This document shows, one piece after another, positions 1-8,644 of a stretch of 64,000 nucleotides of DNA. The translations under genes were made by a program, and so were the position numbers. Within the stretch, counting starts at the first letter, position 1, and the number at the start of each line of letters is the position of its first letter. Below the pieces are notes generated by a model. That model searched no databases, was not told the origin of the DNA, and worked only from the letters and a program-made list of their open reading frames with translations. The DNA comes from Lachnospiraceae bacterium (GTDB lineage: Bacteria; Bacillota; Clostridia; Lachnospirales; Lachnospiraceae), in NCBI GenBank assembly GCA_017465475.1, contig JAFTWC010000012.1, forward strand, positions 1-64,000, read 5' to 3'.

Positions 1-1476
1 AGAGAAGACAACAGAAGAGAAGTGAAAAAAGCAGAAGGTGGTTTGCCGGTTTCTTTGTGGGACACCTATTCTTCCTTTGCAAACTGCTATGGTGGAGTCA
101 TTATTCTTGGTGTCAAAGAAAACAAAGATGGTAGTTGGAGAACTACCGGTCTCCAGAATGCATCTAAGCTTCGTAAGGAATTTTGGGACAATATGAATAA
201 TCCCAAGAAGGTAAATATTAATCTTTTGTCAGAAGATGATGTGCAGACCTATGAAGTTGGTAACAATAAAGATGTTATCATGGTTATTTATGTGCCTATG
301 GCAAAGCGTGAGCAGAAGCCGGTGTACATTAACAATGATATTTTTAATGGTACTTTCCGTCGTAATTACGAGGGTGATTATCATTGTACCAGATTGCAGG
401 TAAAGACCATGCTTCGTGACCAGACCGAGCGCACTATGGATATGGAAGTGCTTGATAAGGTTCCGATGGAAGATTTGAATTATGATACCATTCATGGATA
501 TCGCAACAGTCATCGTTCTTTAAAAGAGGGACATCCTTTTGAGCGCCTGAGCGACCATGAGTATCTGAGAAGCATTGGTGCGGCTGCTATTTCTGATGAG
601 GATGGCAAGTTGCATCCTACGGCAGCAGGTATGCTGATGTTTGGTGATGAGTATAACATCGTGCGTCACTTCCCGGAATATTTCTTGGATTACAGAGAAG
701 AGTTGGACCCTACCACTCGTTGGAGCGACCGATTGCAGTCTAGTTCCGGTGAATGGTCCGGAAATGTGTGCGACTTCTATTTTAGAGTTTACAACAAGAT
801 TATTAAAGACATTAAGGTGCCTTTCAAAATGGTAGGTGGCGAACGTGTTGACGATACTCCGGTGCACAAGGCACTTCGTGAGGCTTTGGCAAACTGTTTG
901 ATTAATGCAGATTATCATGGTTTGCGTGGTGTTGTTATCCGTAAGGAACCAGACAAGCTGGTTTTAGCAAATCCTGGTTATGTCAGAACGGGTAAGAAGC
1001 AGATGCGTCTTGGTGGCGAATCCGATCCCCGAAACAAGGCTCTTATGAAAATGTTTAATCTTATCAATATCGGTGAACGCGCCGGAAGTGGTGTGCCGAA
1101 CATCTTTAATGTTTGGGCAGACGAAGGCTGGGAAGAGCCGGTAATTGAGGAGAGATTTGACCCGGATAGAACGGTACTGTCACTTTCTTTCAAAAAAAGC
1201 GGCGATAAAAAAACGACGATAAAAAGCGACGATAAAAAAGCGGCGATAAAAAGTGGCGATAAAAAGAAAATACGCAAGACACAACTGCAACAAGAACAAA
1301 TTTTACTGTATATGAAAGAAAACCGTGAATATAAGTTACAAGACTTTTGTGAGTTGCTTAGTTTGAAGGAAAGTCGAGTTAAAACAATAATCAAGCCATT
1401 GATAGATGAGGGTGAAATTGTATGTGTGGGAGCAAATAAAGATAGACGTTATTTAAAAGGGAAGGATGAAAAATAA
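1..1476 (+). CDS. AlbA (Schlafen)-type ATP-binding regulator, 5' truncated by window edge
   Basis: The reading frame is open from base 1, so the true start lies upstream; the GTG at 22 is probably internal. The N-terminal visible part (the SSFANCYGG and GVKENKDGSW segments) matches the AlbA_2/Schlafen DNA-binding family. A C-terminal ATPase-like region follows, with an N-box-like EALANCLINADYHG and a GERAGSGVPNIF loop typical of the HATPase_c_4 family. The last 70 residues form a predicted winged helix behind a lysine-rich linker of repeated SxDKKxxIK units. Such proteins are usually transcription factors or parts of defence islands; the exact role is unknown. The next gene starts directly after the stop codon, which suggests co-transcription. 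Confidence 0.8.
   Translation, partial: REDNRREVKKAEGGLPVSLWDTYSSFANCYGGVIILGVKENKDGSWRTTGLQNASKLRKEFWDNMNNPKKVNINLLSEDDVQTYEVGNNKDVIMVIYVPMAKREQKPVYINNDIFNGTFRRNYEGDYHCTRLQVKTMLRDQTERTMDMEVLDKVPMEDLNYDTIHGYRNSHRSLKEGHPFERLSDHEYLRSIGAAAISDEDGKLHPTAAGMLMFGDEYNIVRHFPEYFLDYREELDPTTRWSDRLQSSSGEWSGNVCDFYFRVYNKIIKDIKVPFKMVGGERVDDTPVHKALREALANCLINADYHGLRGVVIRKEPDKLVLANPGYVRTGKKQMRLGGESDPRNKALMKMFNLINIGERAGSGVPNIFNVWADEGWEEPVIEERFDPDRTVLSLSFKKSGDKKTTIKSDDKKAAIKSGDKKKIRKTQLQQEQILLYMKENREYKLQDFCELLSLKESRVKTIIKPLIDEGEIVCVGANKDRRYLKGKDEK
1198..1265 (+). repeat. Short tandem repeat inside the AlbA-family gene
   Basis: About five imperfect copies of a 13-14 base unit (CGATAAAAA plus 4-5 bases) lie in tandem. 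Two units equal 27 bases, so the protein carries a nine-residue repeat SxDKKxxIK about 2.5 times. It forms a basic linker between the ATPase-like domain and the C-terminal winged helix. Because a single unit is not a multiple of three, gain or loss of one unit would shift the frame. Confidence 0.7.
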
Positions 1477-1938
1477 ATGGGAAAAACGTATGAGGAGGTA
1501 AAAGTAGGTGCAATAACTTTTGCAAATGCAGCTAAGGCTCTAGGAGTAATTGGGGAAGCTGGGTTAGTACAATTAAAGGAAGAATCGGCATATAAATTAT
1601 TAGCACAGACAATGATACCGGCGATAACCATAAAAGCATTTAGTATAGAATTGGCATTAAAGGCTTTGGTAGTAAAAAATGGCAAGAATTATGGAAATTT
1701 GCATGAGTTAAATAAGTTATATATAGAAATATCGGAAGATGATAGAGACAAAATAAAAAGAAATGTTGTAAGTCAGATGAAGATATCGGATGCTAATTAC
1801 AATGATATAAAATTTCAAGAAGATTTAGATGCTATTTCAAGGACTTTTATTGATTGGAGATATTTTTATGAAGACACTCGAACTGTTAATAGCTTGTTCT
1901 TAAATGCACTATTTGATTATATGATTGGATTTTTATGA
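1477..1938 (+). CDS. HEPN-like small protein
   Basis: This 153-residue helical protein starts with ATG immediately after the stop of the AlbA-family gene. The central pattern (SIELALKALVVKNGK, then HELNKLY and a later DWRYFYE) is typical of HEPN-superfamily proteins from accessory and defence loci. I do not see the canonical Rx4-6H ribonuclease motif, so catalytic activity is doubtful and a structural or sensing role is possible. Codon use is AT-rich like its neighbours and unlike the metabolic genes after 3.9 kb. The HEPN assignment is from sequence pattern only. Confidence 0.55.
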   Translation: MGKTYEEVKVGAITFANAAKALGVIGEAGLVQLKEESAYKLLAQTMIPAITIKAFSIELALKALVVKNGKNYGNLHELNKLYIEISEDDRDKIKRNVVSQMKISDANYNDIKFQEDLDAISRTFIDWRYFYEDTRTVNSLFLNALFDYMIGFL

Positions 1939-1991
1939 TAGAGTGAAAATTATAGAAATATGTTTGGAGATGAAGGTGAGGTTGTGAGATA

Positions 1992-2438
1992 ATGTCAAAA
2001 ACTATTGGTAAAGCTTCATTGGAAGCGGATGAAGAAGGATTGGTTACTCTTCAGTGCGACAGATGTAAGTCAAGGTTTAAAATGGAATGTTCATATTTAA
2101 ATGATGAATTGGAAGGAAATGATATATGTTGTCCCATTTGTGGTATATCGGAAAAATTGAATACATTTTGGCCGGAAGAGGTTATTGAAGAAGTACAAAA
2201 AATAGCTATTGCGGAAGCTGAAAGGATGTTTGTAGAGGCATTAAAAGGAATCAAGTCAAAGCATATTAAAATCGAGACTAAGCCAGTGCAAAGAGTTGAT
2301 ACAGATATCGCAATTAAAAATAAGGATTATGATATGTTACGAGTAAGAGTGAATTGCTGTGACAAGATAATTGCGCTTACGTCATCGGATGTTACAGCAG
2401 GGTTTTATTGTCCGTATTGTGGGAGGATTATAAAATGA
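1992..2438 (+). CDS. Protein with two zinc-ribbon modules
   Basis: This 148-residue protein has CDRCKSRF with a later CCPICG at residues 21-52 and a second C-terminal ribbon ending in YCPYCGRIIK, so it probably binds two zinc ions. The middle (about residues 57-90) is helical and acidic. ATG 1992 follows a weak GGTGAGG ribosome binding site. The stop codon overlaps the next start as ATGA, so translation of the two is probably coupled. Nucleic-acid binding or an adaptor role is plausible. I do not recognise a named family. Confidence 0.6.
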   Translation: MSKTIGKASLEADEEGLVTLQCDRCKSRFKMECSYLNDELEGNDICCPICGISEKLNTFWPEEVIEEVQKIAIAEAERMFVEALKGIKSKHIKIETKPVQRVDTDIAIKNKDYDMLRVRVNCCDKIIALTSSDVTAGFYCPYCGRIIK

Positions 2439-3235
2439 GAGATTATACAAGCGAAGAAATACAGGATATTTCAGCAAATTTTAGGAATGTTGCGCGTAGA
2501 TTAAGTAGAACCGATTATTCGCAGTGTGATGCCAACTTAAAGCGTTTTATGAGTGTTATTGATAATCAAGATCTTATAAGAGATTTTGTTGAGCAACATA
2601 ATAATTGTAAATTTGATATAAAAAATATAATACAAGAAAGAGACTGGATTAGTCCTTTTGAGATTAGCCCGGTAATGGATGAAGAAATATCTTTAGAATA
2701 TCAAATGCTTAAATATTCAGTAGAACATTTCGGAGGCGATTTTACTAGGTTGTATGGGACTCATGTTTATACAAGTACTAAATCCACAACAAATGATGAG
2801 ATGCGAAAGTTTATTGAGCATATTATCGACCCGCTTATAGATTTCATAAGTGAACATTTAAGAATGTGTTATGATAGAAAAGTTCGTGAAGAAGGAAAAA
2901 ATCAACCTAATGTAGTTAATGGGATAACCGCGAATTATTCAACCGTTGTGGTGGCAAATAATATCGAAGGTAACATTAGCAATAATGTAGATATAAGCGA
3001 AGAGGTCAAAAGCGATGCACTAGATTTGATAAATTCGATAAAAGAAGTAGTTTCGGTTACAGAAAATGAATCAGAGGATGATATATTAGAGGTTCTAAAG
3101 CAAATCGAATTGGATATTAAAGCAAATAATAAACCGAAAAAGGGATTTCTTGTGGCATTGAAAAGTATATGTGGGGGAAGTACAGCGGTTATTACGCTGA
3201 TTAATTCATTGATGAAACTATTTGGATTTGCGTGA
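2435..3235 (+). CDS. Unrecognised protein with hydrophobic C-terminus
   Basis: I place the start at ATG 2435, which overlaps the TGA of the zinc-ribbon gene and has GGGAGGA at 2421-2427; an upstream TTG would add nine residues but lacks a site. The protein is 266 residues. The N-terminal two thirds look helical, followed by an Asn/Val-rich stretch (NGITANYSTVVVANN and NIEGNISNNVDIS), an acidic helix, and a C-terminal hydrophobic segment (ICGGSTAVITLINSLMKLFGFA, about 243-264) that could insert in the membrane. I recognise no family. Coupling to a zinc-ribbon and a HEPN-like gene would fit a stress or defence effector, but that is inference. Confidence 0.5.
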   Translation: MRDYTSEEIQDISANFRNVARRLSRTDYSQCDANLKRFMSVIDNQDLIRDFVEQHNNCKFDIKNIIQERDWISPFEISPVMDEEISLEYQMLKYSVEHFGGDFTRLYGTHVYTSTKSTTNDEMRKFIEHIIDPLIDFISEHLRMCYDRKVREEGKNQPNVVNGITANYSTVVVANNIEGNISNNVDISEEVKSDALDLINSIKEVVSVTENESEDDILEVLKQIELDIKANNKPKKGFLVALKSICGGSTAVITLINSLMKLFGFA

Positions 3236-3350
3236 ATTAACTTGTATGTAGACTTGCATACGCACATGCAAGCAGACATGTAAGTTCATGCATGTATGAA
3301 GATGTGTAAATGATTTGAGTAAAGATACACACAATCCCCTTCTGTGTGTA
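3236..3350. other. Non-coding stretch with two hairpins after the cassette
   Basis: Directly after the stop at 3235 lies an imperfect hairpin at 3239-3286, with core arms CTTGCAT and ATGCAAG and outer arms AACTT and AAGTT. A second one at 3327-3349 has arms ACACACA and TGTGTGT, followed by ACTTTT, and may act as a weak terminator for the upstream cassette. No gene is visible here. Confidence 0.4.
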
Positions 3351-3597
3351 CTTTTACTTGAATGTGTATCACACCGGTGCTGGGACACATTAAAAAAGGA
3401 ACACATTGTGTGCCATTTTGTTAAAAATAAGCATTGTGATACATAAAATCGCGTATCACACCCTCCAAAACGTGTATCACGATTTGCGAAATATGTATCA
3501 TATTTATAATTTTGTAAAAAATGCCGATTTACATTGTTTTTCGCCCATGCTATATTATGGCTTAGGTGGACGAAAAAGCGTGATACGTTTTTGATAC
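3324..3597. repeat. Cluster of GTATCAC words in both orientations
   Basis: Eight copies of a GTATCA/TGATAC core occur within 274 bases: 3324-3330 (inverted), 3363-3375 (TGTGTATCACACC), 3435-3444 (inverted), 3451-3463 (GCGTATCACACCC), 3471-3481 (CGTGTATCACG), 3492-3500, 3579-3588 (inverted) and 3592-3597 (inverted). The best copies share GTATCACACC. The stretch has no plausible gene. Spaced, mixed-orientation repeats suggest binding sites for a DNA-binding protein. The function is not known. Confidence 0.55.
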
Positions 3598-3753
3598 TTT
3601 CCTCTGGAAAAAGGCTAAATAATAGGTAAAATACCCATAATATGAGTCTAAAAGCGGCAAAAACCGTAACATTTAAGTTTCTAAACAAGCAAAATCAGAC
3701 CGTGAGGGTGGTAGAATCGTAGGTTCCGGCCGTGTAGCAACCATCGTAGAATA

Positions 3754-3804
3754 GTCGTGTAGCATCGAGCTAAGCTGCGAGCTCGCTGGCTCGTTGCACA
3801 CGAC
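3754..3804. repeat. Imperfect inverted repeat with palindromic centre
   Basis: The arms GTCGTGTAGCATCGAGC (3754-3770) and GCTCGTTGCACACGAC (3789-3804) pair with few mismatches around a central GCGAGCTCGC palindrome at 3777-3786. A related CGTGTAGCAAC word occurs just upstream at about 3731. It lies immediately before a strong terminator, so this could be a small structured transcript or an element end. No gene was found. Confidence 0.45.
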
Positions 3805-3821
3805 GTGTTGCTTTGTATATT

Positions 3822-3857
3822 CCCCAGGGCAAGCGTGCTTGTCACTGGGGGTTTTTT
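3822..3857 (+). terminator. Strong Rho-independent terminator
   Basis: The stem CCCCAG...CTGGGG continues inward as GCAAGC/GCTTGT and is followed by six T. It points rightward, with no annotated gene ending just before it, so it may end an unannotated transcript from the 3.6-3.8 kb stretch. Confidence 0.75.
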
Positions 3858-3863
3858 GTACTT

Positions 3864-3927
3864 ATGAAGCGCAACGCGCATGAGGAATTTGCGAAGCAAA
3901 TTACGAATTCGCTGCGTATCGCGAAAG
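3864..3927. repeat. Small GAA-loop palindromes
   Basis: AATTTGC-GAA-GCAAATT at 3886-3902 is a perfect hairpin. It is preceded by GCGCAACGCGC and followed by an imperfect CGAATTCG palindrome. The stretch sits between the terminator and the 3' end of the AraC gene, and may serve as that gene's terminator region. No T tract was seen for the minus strand. Confidence 0.35.
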
Positions 3928-4791
3928 CTATCTTCTGTACTTTCCCGGCGTAATGCTGTATTTCTTTTTAAAACTACGGTTAAAGTAGGACAGATTATCA
4001 AAACCGCAAGCATTGGCAATGGTAAGAACGGTATCGTCAGTGGCACGCAACATATTCGCTGCTACTTCTAGTCTGTAATCATTCAGATAGGTGACAAAGC
4101 TCATGCCCATGTGCTCTTTGAAAAATTTCATAAAATAGGATTTACTGAAATAACAGTAAGCCGCCATTTCTTCTATGGTAATGGATTGGGCATAGTGCTC
4201 TTCTACATAGGAAATGACGGCTTTCATTTTATCAAGTCCTTTCCTGTCAGGGAGAAGGGAGGTACTACCGTGAGTTATCAGTTCAAAAAACATAAGAAAA
4301 AGATGACCTTTTACAGCCGTTTGATATCCTTTTGGCTTTTTATCGCAAAGAGAATCGATGGCTTCAATTTGTGCAGAAACAGTGTTGTGAAGCGGTGTTC
4401 CCTTCAAAATAGCGACAGATGATGTGACATTTGCGGAAAAAAGCGGAGAAAGAAATTGTTCAAAACAAAGATCATTTCCGACAGATTTCAGCAAATGAGG
4501 TTTAAATATAATATTTTCGTATTCCATGGTGCGATTCTCAAATTGTGAGATAGAGTGAAGTTGTCCCGATATTACGAATATAATATCTCCTGTTTGTACA
4601 TGATATTCAGTAAGGTCAACGGAAACAATGCCCTCTCCCTTTTTGATTACGATAAGTTCTGCTTCATCATGCCAGTGGAGTTTCACGGAAGGAAAATCTA
4701 ATGGAATGGAGCAAAGATAGGTATTATATGGGAACTCAGGAGTAGTATGGCTTTTAGTTTCGTGATACAGTTCGTAGTTGGTAAGTTGCAT
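3928..4791 (-). CDS. AraC-family regulator with cupin sensor
   Basis: This 287-residue protein has an N-terminal cupin-like sensor (LHWHDEAELIVIKKGEG, about residues 35-110) and a C-terminal double helix-turn-helix AraC DNA-binding domain (about 185-287, ending in a YFNRSFKKKYSITPGKYRR-type motif). Two ATG codons lie close together. I chose the inner one because GGAGG abuts the outer one and sits six bases from the inner. It is divergent from the alpha-glucan phosphorylase gene, so it probably senses a sugar and regulates that gene or itself. The substrate cannot be read from sequence. Confidence 0.85.
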   Translation of the reverse strand: MQLTNYELYHETKSHTTPEFPYNTYLCSIPLDFPSVKLHWHDEAELIVIKKGEGIVSVDLTEYHVQTGDIIFVISGQLHSISQFENRTMEYENIIFKPHLLKSVGNDLCFEQFLSPLFSANVTSSVAILKGTPLHNTVSAQIEAIDSLCDKKPKGYQTAVKGHLFLMFFELITHGSTSLLPDRKGLDKMKAVISYVEEHYAQSITIEEMAAYCYFSKSYFMKFFKEHMGMSFVTYLNDYRLEVAANMLRATDDTVLTIANACGFDNLSYFNRSFKKKYSITPGKYRR

Positions 4792-4934
4792 ATGCATCCT
4801 CCTATAATTGGAAAAAGATAGTATTGTGCAAATAACGGGCTTTTTTATGCAAGAAATAAGTGCATTATGATGTTATAATAACACTATAGTACGATTGATG
4901 CAACATAATAATAATATTTGAAGGAGCCGTTGCA
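4792..4934. promoter_or_regulatory. Divergent control region, AraC gene and phosphorylase gene
   Basis: A TATAAT at 4874-4879 is a good -10 candidate for the rightward phosphorylase gene; no convincing TTGACA sits upstream, which fits an activator-dependent promoter. AAGGAG at 4921-4926 is the ribosome binding site. The region is very AT-rich. Confidence 0.4.
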
Positions 4935-7187
4935 ATGAATTTAAATGAGATGTTACATGCCGAATACGGTAAGGAAATGAAAGAATGTTCCAATGAAGAA
5001 ATCTATGTGGTACTGCTAAATGAAGTGAATCGTCTTGCATCGCAGAACAATATAAAGGCAGGAAAGAAGAAACTGTATTATATTTCTGCCGAGTTTTTAA
5101 TCGGAAAGCTTTTATCCAATAACTTGATTAACCTTGGTTTGTACGACGAGGTAAAAAAGCAACTTGCGGAAAACGGAAGGGAACTTAGTGAGATTGAAGA
5201 AATTGAGAATGAGCCTTCCTTAGGAAACGGTGGTCTTGGTAGACTTGCTGCGTGCTTTTTGGACTCTGCGGCGACTTTGGGACTTAACGCTGACGGTGTG
5301 GGTTTGAACTATCATTTTGGTTTGTTCCGTCAGGTATTTCGGAATAATGCGCAGACTACGGTACCGGACACCTGGATGAGCGAAAAAAGTTGGTTAAATA
5401 AGACGGAGCGGGTTTATCCGGTAAAATTTAGGGGCATGGATGTTACGGCGAGAATGTACGACATCAATGTAACCGGTTATGACGGTGTAACAAATAAGCT
5501 TCATTTGTTTGATGTTGAAGGTGTGGATGAATCTATTGTTACAAACGGAATCGATTTTGATAAGACGGAAATCGAGAAAAATCTTACCTTGTTTTTGTAT
5601 CCGGATGATTCGGATGAGGATGGACGATTGCTTCGTATTTACCAGCAGTACTTTATGGTGTCTGCAGGCGCACAGTTGATTTTGGATGAATGTTCGGAAC
5701 GAGGAAGCAATCTTCATGATTTGTACGATTATGCAGTAATTCAGATTAATGATACCCATCCGACCATGGTGATTCCGGAATTGATTCGTTTACTTACGGA
5801 GCGCGGAATCGAAATAGATGAGGCAATCGGAATTGTAAGTAAAACCTGTGCATACACTAACCATACCATTCTTGCGGAAGCACTGGAAAAGTGGAAGATT
5901 GAGCAGTTAAATAAGGTGGTACCACAGCTTATGCCGATTATTGAGATTTTAGACAATAAAGTACGCAGAAAGTTCGATGACCCATCGGTATACATTATTG
6001 ATAAGGATGAAAGAGTGCACATGGCCCATATCGATATTCACTACGGATTCAGTGTGAACGGTGTGGCTTGGCTTCATACAGAGATTTTAAAGAATGAGGA
6101 ACTGAATCATTTTTATAAGTTATATCCGGAGAAGTTTAACAATAAGACAAACGGAGTTACGTTCCGTCGTTGGCTCATGCACTGCAATCCGGAGCTTGCC
6201 GGATGGATTACGGAACTGATCGGGGCAGGTTGGAAAAAGGATGCAGGAGAGCTTCAGAAGTTACTTTCTTACCGTGAGGATAAGAAGGTACTGGAAAAAC
6301 TGCTTGCCATTAAACAAAATAAGAAATTGAAACTGAAAGAATACTTGTTGGAAAAACAAGGAATTGAACTGAATGAAAATTCAATTTTTGATATTCAGAT
6401 AAAGCGCTTACACGAGTATAAACGCCAACAGTTAAATGCACTTTATGTGATTGCCAAGTATCTGGAGATTAAGTCGGGAAAGAAGCCGAAAACGCCGATT
6501 ACAGTGATTTTCGGGGCGAAGGCAGCACCGGCCTATACCATTGCCCAGGATATTATTCATTTGATTTTGTGTTTGCAAGAGCTTGTTGACAAGGATGAAG
6601 AAGTTAAGAAATATTTAAAGGTGGTTATGGTGGAAAATTATAATGTCACGTTTGCGGAAAAACTGATTCCTGCCTGTGATATTTCGGAACAGATTTCACT
6701 TGCGTCTAAGGAGGCCAGTGGTACCGGAAACATGAAATTTATGTTAAACGGAGCGGTTACCTTAGGAACCGAAGACGGAGCAAATGTGGAAATTCACCGA
6801 TTTGTAGGTGACGAGAATATTTATATTTTCGGAGATGACAGCAGTACGGTAGTGGAACGCTATAAAAAGGAAAGCTACAACGCAAAGAAGTATTATAATG
6901 AAAATAAGACTATCAAACAGGCAGTGGATTTTATTGTGGGAGAAACGCTTATGAAGTTGGGGGACAAGTCCCGTTTGGAGCGTTTGTTTAAGGAGTTGAC
7001 CGAGAAAGACTGGTTTATGACGTTCCCGGATTTTGACAGTTATGTGGCTGCAAGAGAACAGGCATACGCTGATTATGAAGACAGAATGGCATGGGCGGAA
7101 AAAATGCTTGTAAATATTGCAAAGGCCGGCTATTTTTCCTCAGACAGAACCATTGCAGAGTATAATAAAGATATCTGGAAGTTATAA
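4935..7187 (+). CDS. glgP: Glycogen/alpha-glucan phosphorylase
   Basis: This GT35 enzyme cleaves alpha-1,4-glucan with phosphate to give glucose 1-phosphate in the cytoplasm. At 750 residues it is slightly shorter than the roughly 800-residue E. coli enzymes, mostly at the N-terminus. The family signature [10 protein letters not shown] is present, with the pyridoxal-phosphate lysine at K601. The early [15 protein letters not shown] and later [12 protein letters not shown] blocks are also conserved. ATG 4935 has AAGGAG nine bases upstream. It stands alone between AraC genes and ends at a bidirectional terminator. Its role is mobilisation of stored or imported alpha-glucan. Confidence 0.93.
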   Translation: MNLNEMLHAEYGKEMKECSNEEIYVVLLNEVNRLASQNNIKAGKKKLYYISAEFLIGKLLSNNLINLGLYDEVKKQLAENGRELSEIEEIENEPSLGNGGLGRLAACFLDSAATLGLNADGVGLNYHFGLFRQVFRNNAQTTVPDTWMSEKSWLNKTERVYPVKFRGMDVTARMYDINVTGYDGVTNKLHLFDVEGVDESIVTNGIDFDKTEIEKNLTLFLYPDDSDEDGRLLRIYQQYFMVSAGAQLILDECSERGSNLHDLYDYAVIQINDTHPTMVIPELIRLLTERGIEIDEAIGIVSKTCAYTNHTILAEALEKWKIEQLNKVVPQLMPIIEILDNKVRRKFDDPSVYIIDKDERVHMAHIDIHYGFSVNGVAWLHTEILKNEELNHFYKLYPEKFNNKTNGVTFRRWLMHCNPELAGWITELIGAGWKKDAGELQKLLSYREDKKVLEKLLAIKQNKKLKLKEYLLEKQGIELNENSIFDIQIKRLHEYKRQQLNALYVIAKYLEIKSGKKPKTPITVIFGAKAAPAYTIAQDIIHLILCLQELVDKDEEVKKYLKVVMVENYNVTFAEKLIPACDISEQISLASKEASGTGNMKFMLNGAVTLGTEDGANVEIHRFVGDENIYIFGDDSSTVVERYKKESYNAKKYYNENKTIKQAVDFIVGETLMKLGDKSRLERLFKELTEKDWFMTFPDFDSYVAAREQAYADYEDRMAWAEKMLVNIAKAGYFSSDRTIAEYNKDIWKL

Positions 7188-7240
7188 AAGGAAGAAGTGT
7201 TGCGAAGGATGGAATTGGAAGTAATCCGGGCATCCGCATT

Positions 7241-7275
7241 TGACGAAAGAGTCCGCGTTGCGGGCTCTTTCGTCA
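7241..7275. terminator. Bidirectional terminator between convergent genes
   Basis: The arms TGACGAAAGAG (7241-7251) and CTCTTTCGTCA (7265-7275) are perfect, with an inner CCGC/GCGG. It separates the rightward phosphorylase gene from the leftward AraC gene. Confidence 0.75.
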
Positions 7276-7296
7276 TTGCGCCCGTTAAAATGCAGA

Positions 7297-8514
7297 TTAG
7301 CGGTGCTTTTTATAGTCTCGAGGGCTCATGCCGGTCTGCTTTGAAAATAACTTGGAAAAGTAGGAAAAATCTTGATATCCTACCATAATCGAGACATCGG
7401 AAACGGAAAAATCGGTGGTATTAAACAAGCGAATGGCTTCCCGGACTCTCTCTTGTTGGATATAGTTTGTTAAACTTATGCCGGTTTCCGTGCTGAAAGA
7501 ATGGGATAAGGCAGAAGCGTTTTTATTGAAATGTTCCGCTAAATAGCTTAGGGATAATTCTTCCTCTAAATGCAACCTTATATAGTCAATGACATCCTTG
7601 GTCAGTTTGGAATACATGATATTAGCATAGTTTTTCACTAACAAACAGTATTTATGACAAATTTCATTCGGCATTTGTTCCAGCTTTGCCATGGTGGTGA
7701 TAGAGTCGATTTTTGTCCGGGTGGAAACCATTTGCTTGATAATGTGGTAAGGGTGAATATCGGTAGTAAGCAGTTCTGTATGACAATAATTGTTAAGACT
7801 GTGTAACAACCATCGGTATTCACGCATGGAACCATCGTGTGTAAGACGGGCATTTTCTAAAAAAGAGTGCAGTGCACGTTGGGCGCGGGGACTGTCCCCG
7901 GTTTTTAAAATCGAGAGAAAGTCAAACAAAGAGTTTCGATATTCTTCTGCATGTTCTATGGTATAGGCATCTAAAAGTTCCCGATTGATGTCAATATCGC
8001 GTTTTTGCTCTGCGTATTGCATCAGTTCCGGAACTATTTGAGAAAAGTTCGGATAGAAAACGGAGAGTACGTGCTTTACTACGGCTGTAACAGAGTCAGG
8101 AAGGGCATAAGGCATTTGTTCATAGATGTGTTTCAAAGACTGTATTTCACCCGGAGAAATACGGGAGTCTTTTAGTATTTGAGTAAAATAATTCGCGGAA
8201 AGCTCTTCGTCCCGGAAGGGGCCGATGGCAAGGAAATCCGGTTGCCCTTTTCCTTCGATTAAGGCGAGAATATTGTAAAATCCTAAATTACTCTTCACAA
8301 TAAGCAGACGGTGTTCACCTGAGGTTTCTCCAAAAGAAATGTTTTGCTGTTCCTCGTTATAATCGGTCCAGACCATGGCACGTAATCCTAAATCTATTTT
8401 TTTAATGTCGGTATAGGGCGGGGTAAATAAGATGGTTGTAATACGAAATGCTGATTGCAATACGTTTTGTAACAGTTCGTGGCAGCGTACAAGATTCGAA
8501 GACGGTTCTTCCAT
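7297..8514 (-). CDS. AraC-family regulator, large sensor domain
   Basis: This 405-residue protein has an about 280-residue N-terminal sensor region with no cupin signature and a C-terminal AraC domain (about 305-405, with LSLSYLAEHFNKNASALSHSF as first helix-turn-helix and a YFSKLFSKQTGMSPRDYK end). GGGAGG lies seven to eight bases before ATG 8514. It is divergent from the GH2 gene, so it is the likely regulator of the GH2-symporter pair. The sensor resembles the extended N-termini of other Lachnospiraceae AraC proteins; the ligand is unknown. Confidence 0.85.
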   Translation of the reverse strand: MEEPSSNLVRCHELLQNVLQSAFRITTILFTPPYTDIKKIDLGLRAMVWTDYNEEQQNISFGETSGEHRLLIVKSNLGFYNILALIEGKGQPDFLAIGPFRDEELSANYFTQILKDSRISPGEIQSLKHIYEQMPYALPDSVTAVVKHVLSVFYPNFSQIVPELMQYAEQKRDIDINRELLDAYTIEHAEEYRNSLFDFLSILKTGDSPRAQRALHSFLENARLTHDGSMREYRWLLHSLNNYCHTELLTTDIHPYHIIKQMVSTRTKIDSITTMAKLEQMPNEICHKYCLLVKNYANIMYSKLTKDVIDYIRLHLEEELSLSYLAEHFNKNASALSHSFSTETGISLTNYIQQERVREAIRLFNTTDFSVSDVSIMVGYQDFSYFSKLFSKQTGMSPRDYKKHR

Positions 8515-8644
8515 AAAATACCTCCCTTTTTATGAACTCATACAAATATTATACAACTCAAACAAAAAAAATACAAGTTTTTGTTGCTATGCTCTTGTAA
8601 AATAAAATCAGTAGGAAAGATTAATATAAAGGAGGACACGAGTT
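8515..8644. promoter_or_regulatory. Divergent control region, AraC gene and GH2 gene
   Basis: The 130-base AT-rich gap carries the ribosome binding sites of both divergent genes (AAAGGAGG at about 8630 for GH2). The poly-A/TTTTTG stretch near 8565-8585 may hold the core promoters, but I see no unambiguous -35/-10 pair. Confidence 0.35.

Noticed and set aside
3700-3860. tmRNA or 6S RNA
   Set aside because: No tag-peptide frame, no tRNA-like ends and no 6S-type central bubble could be recognised.
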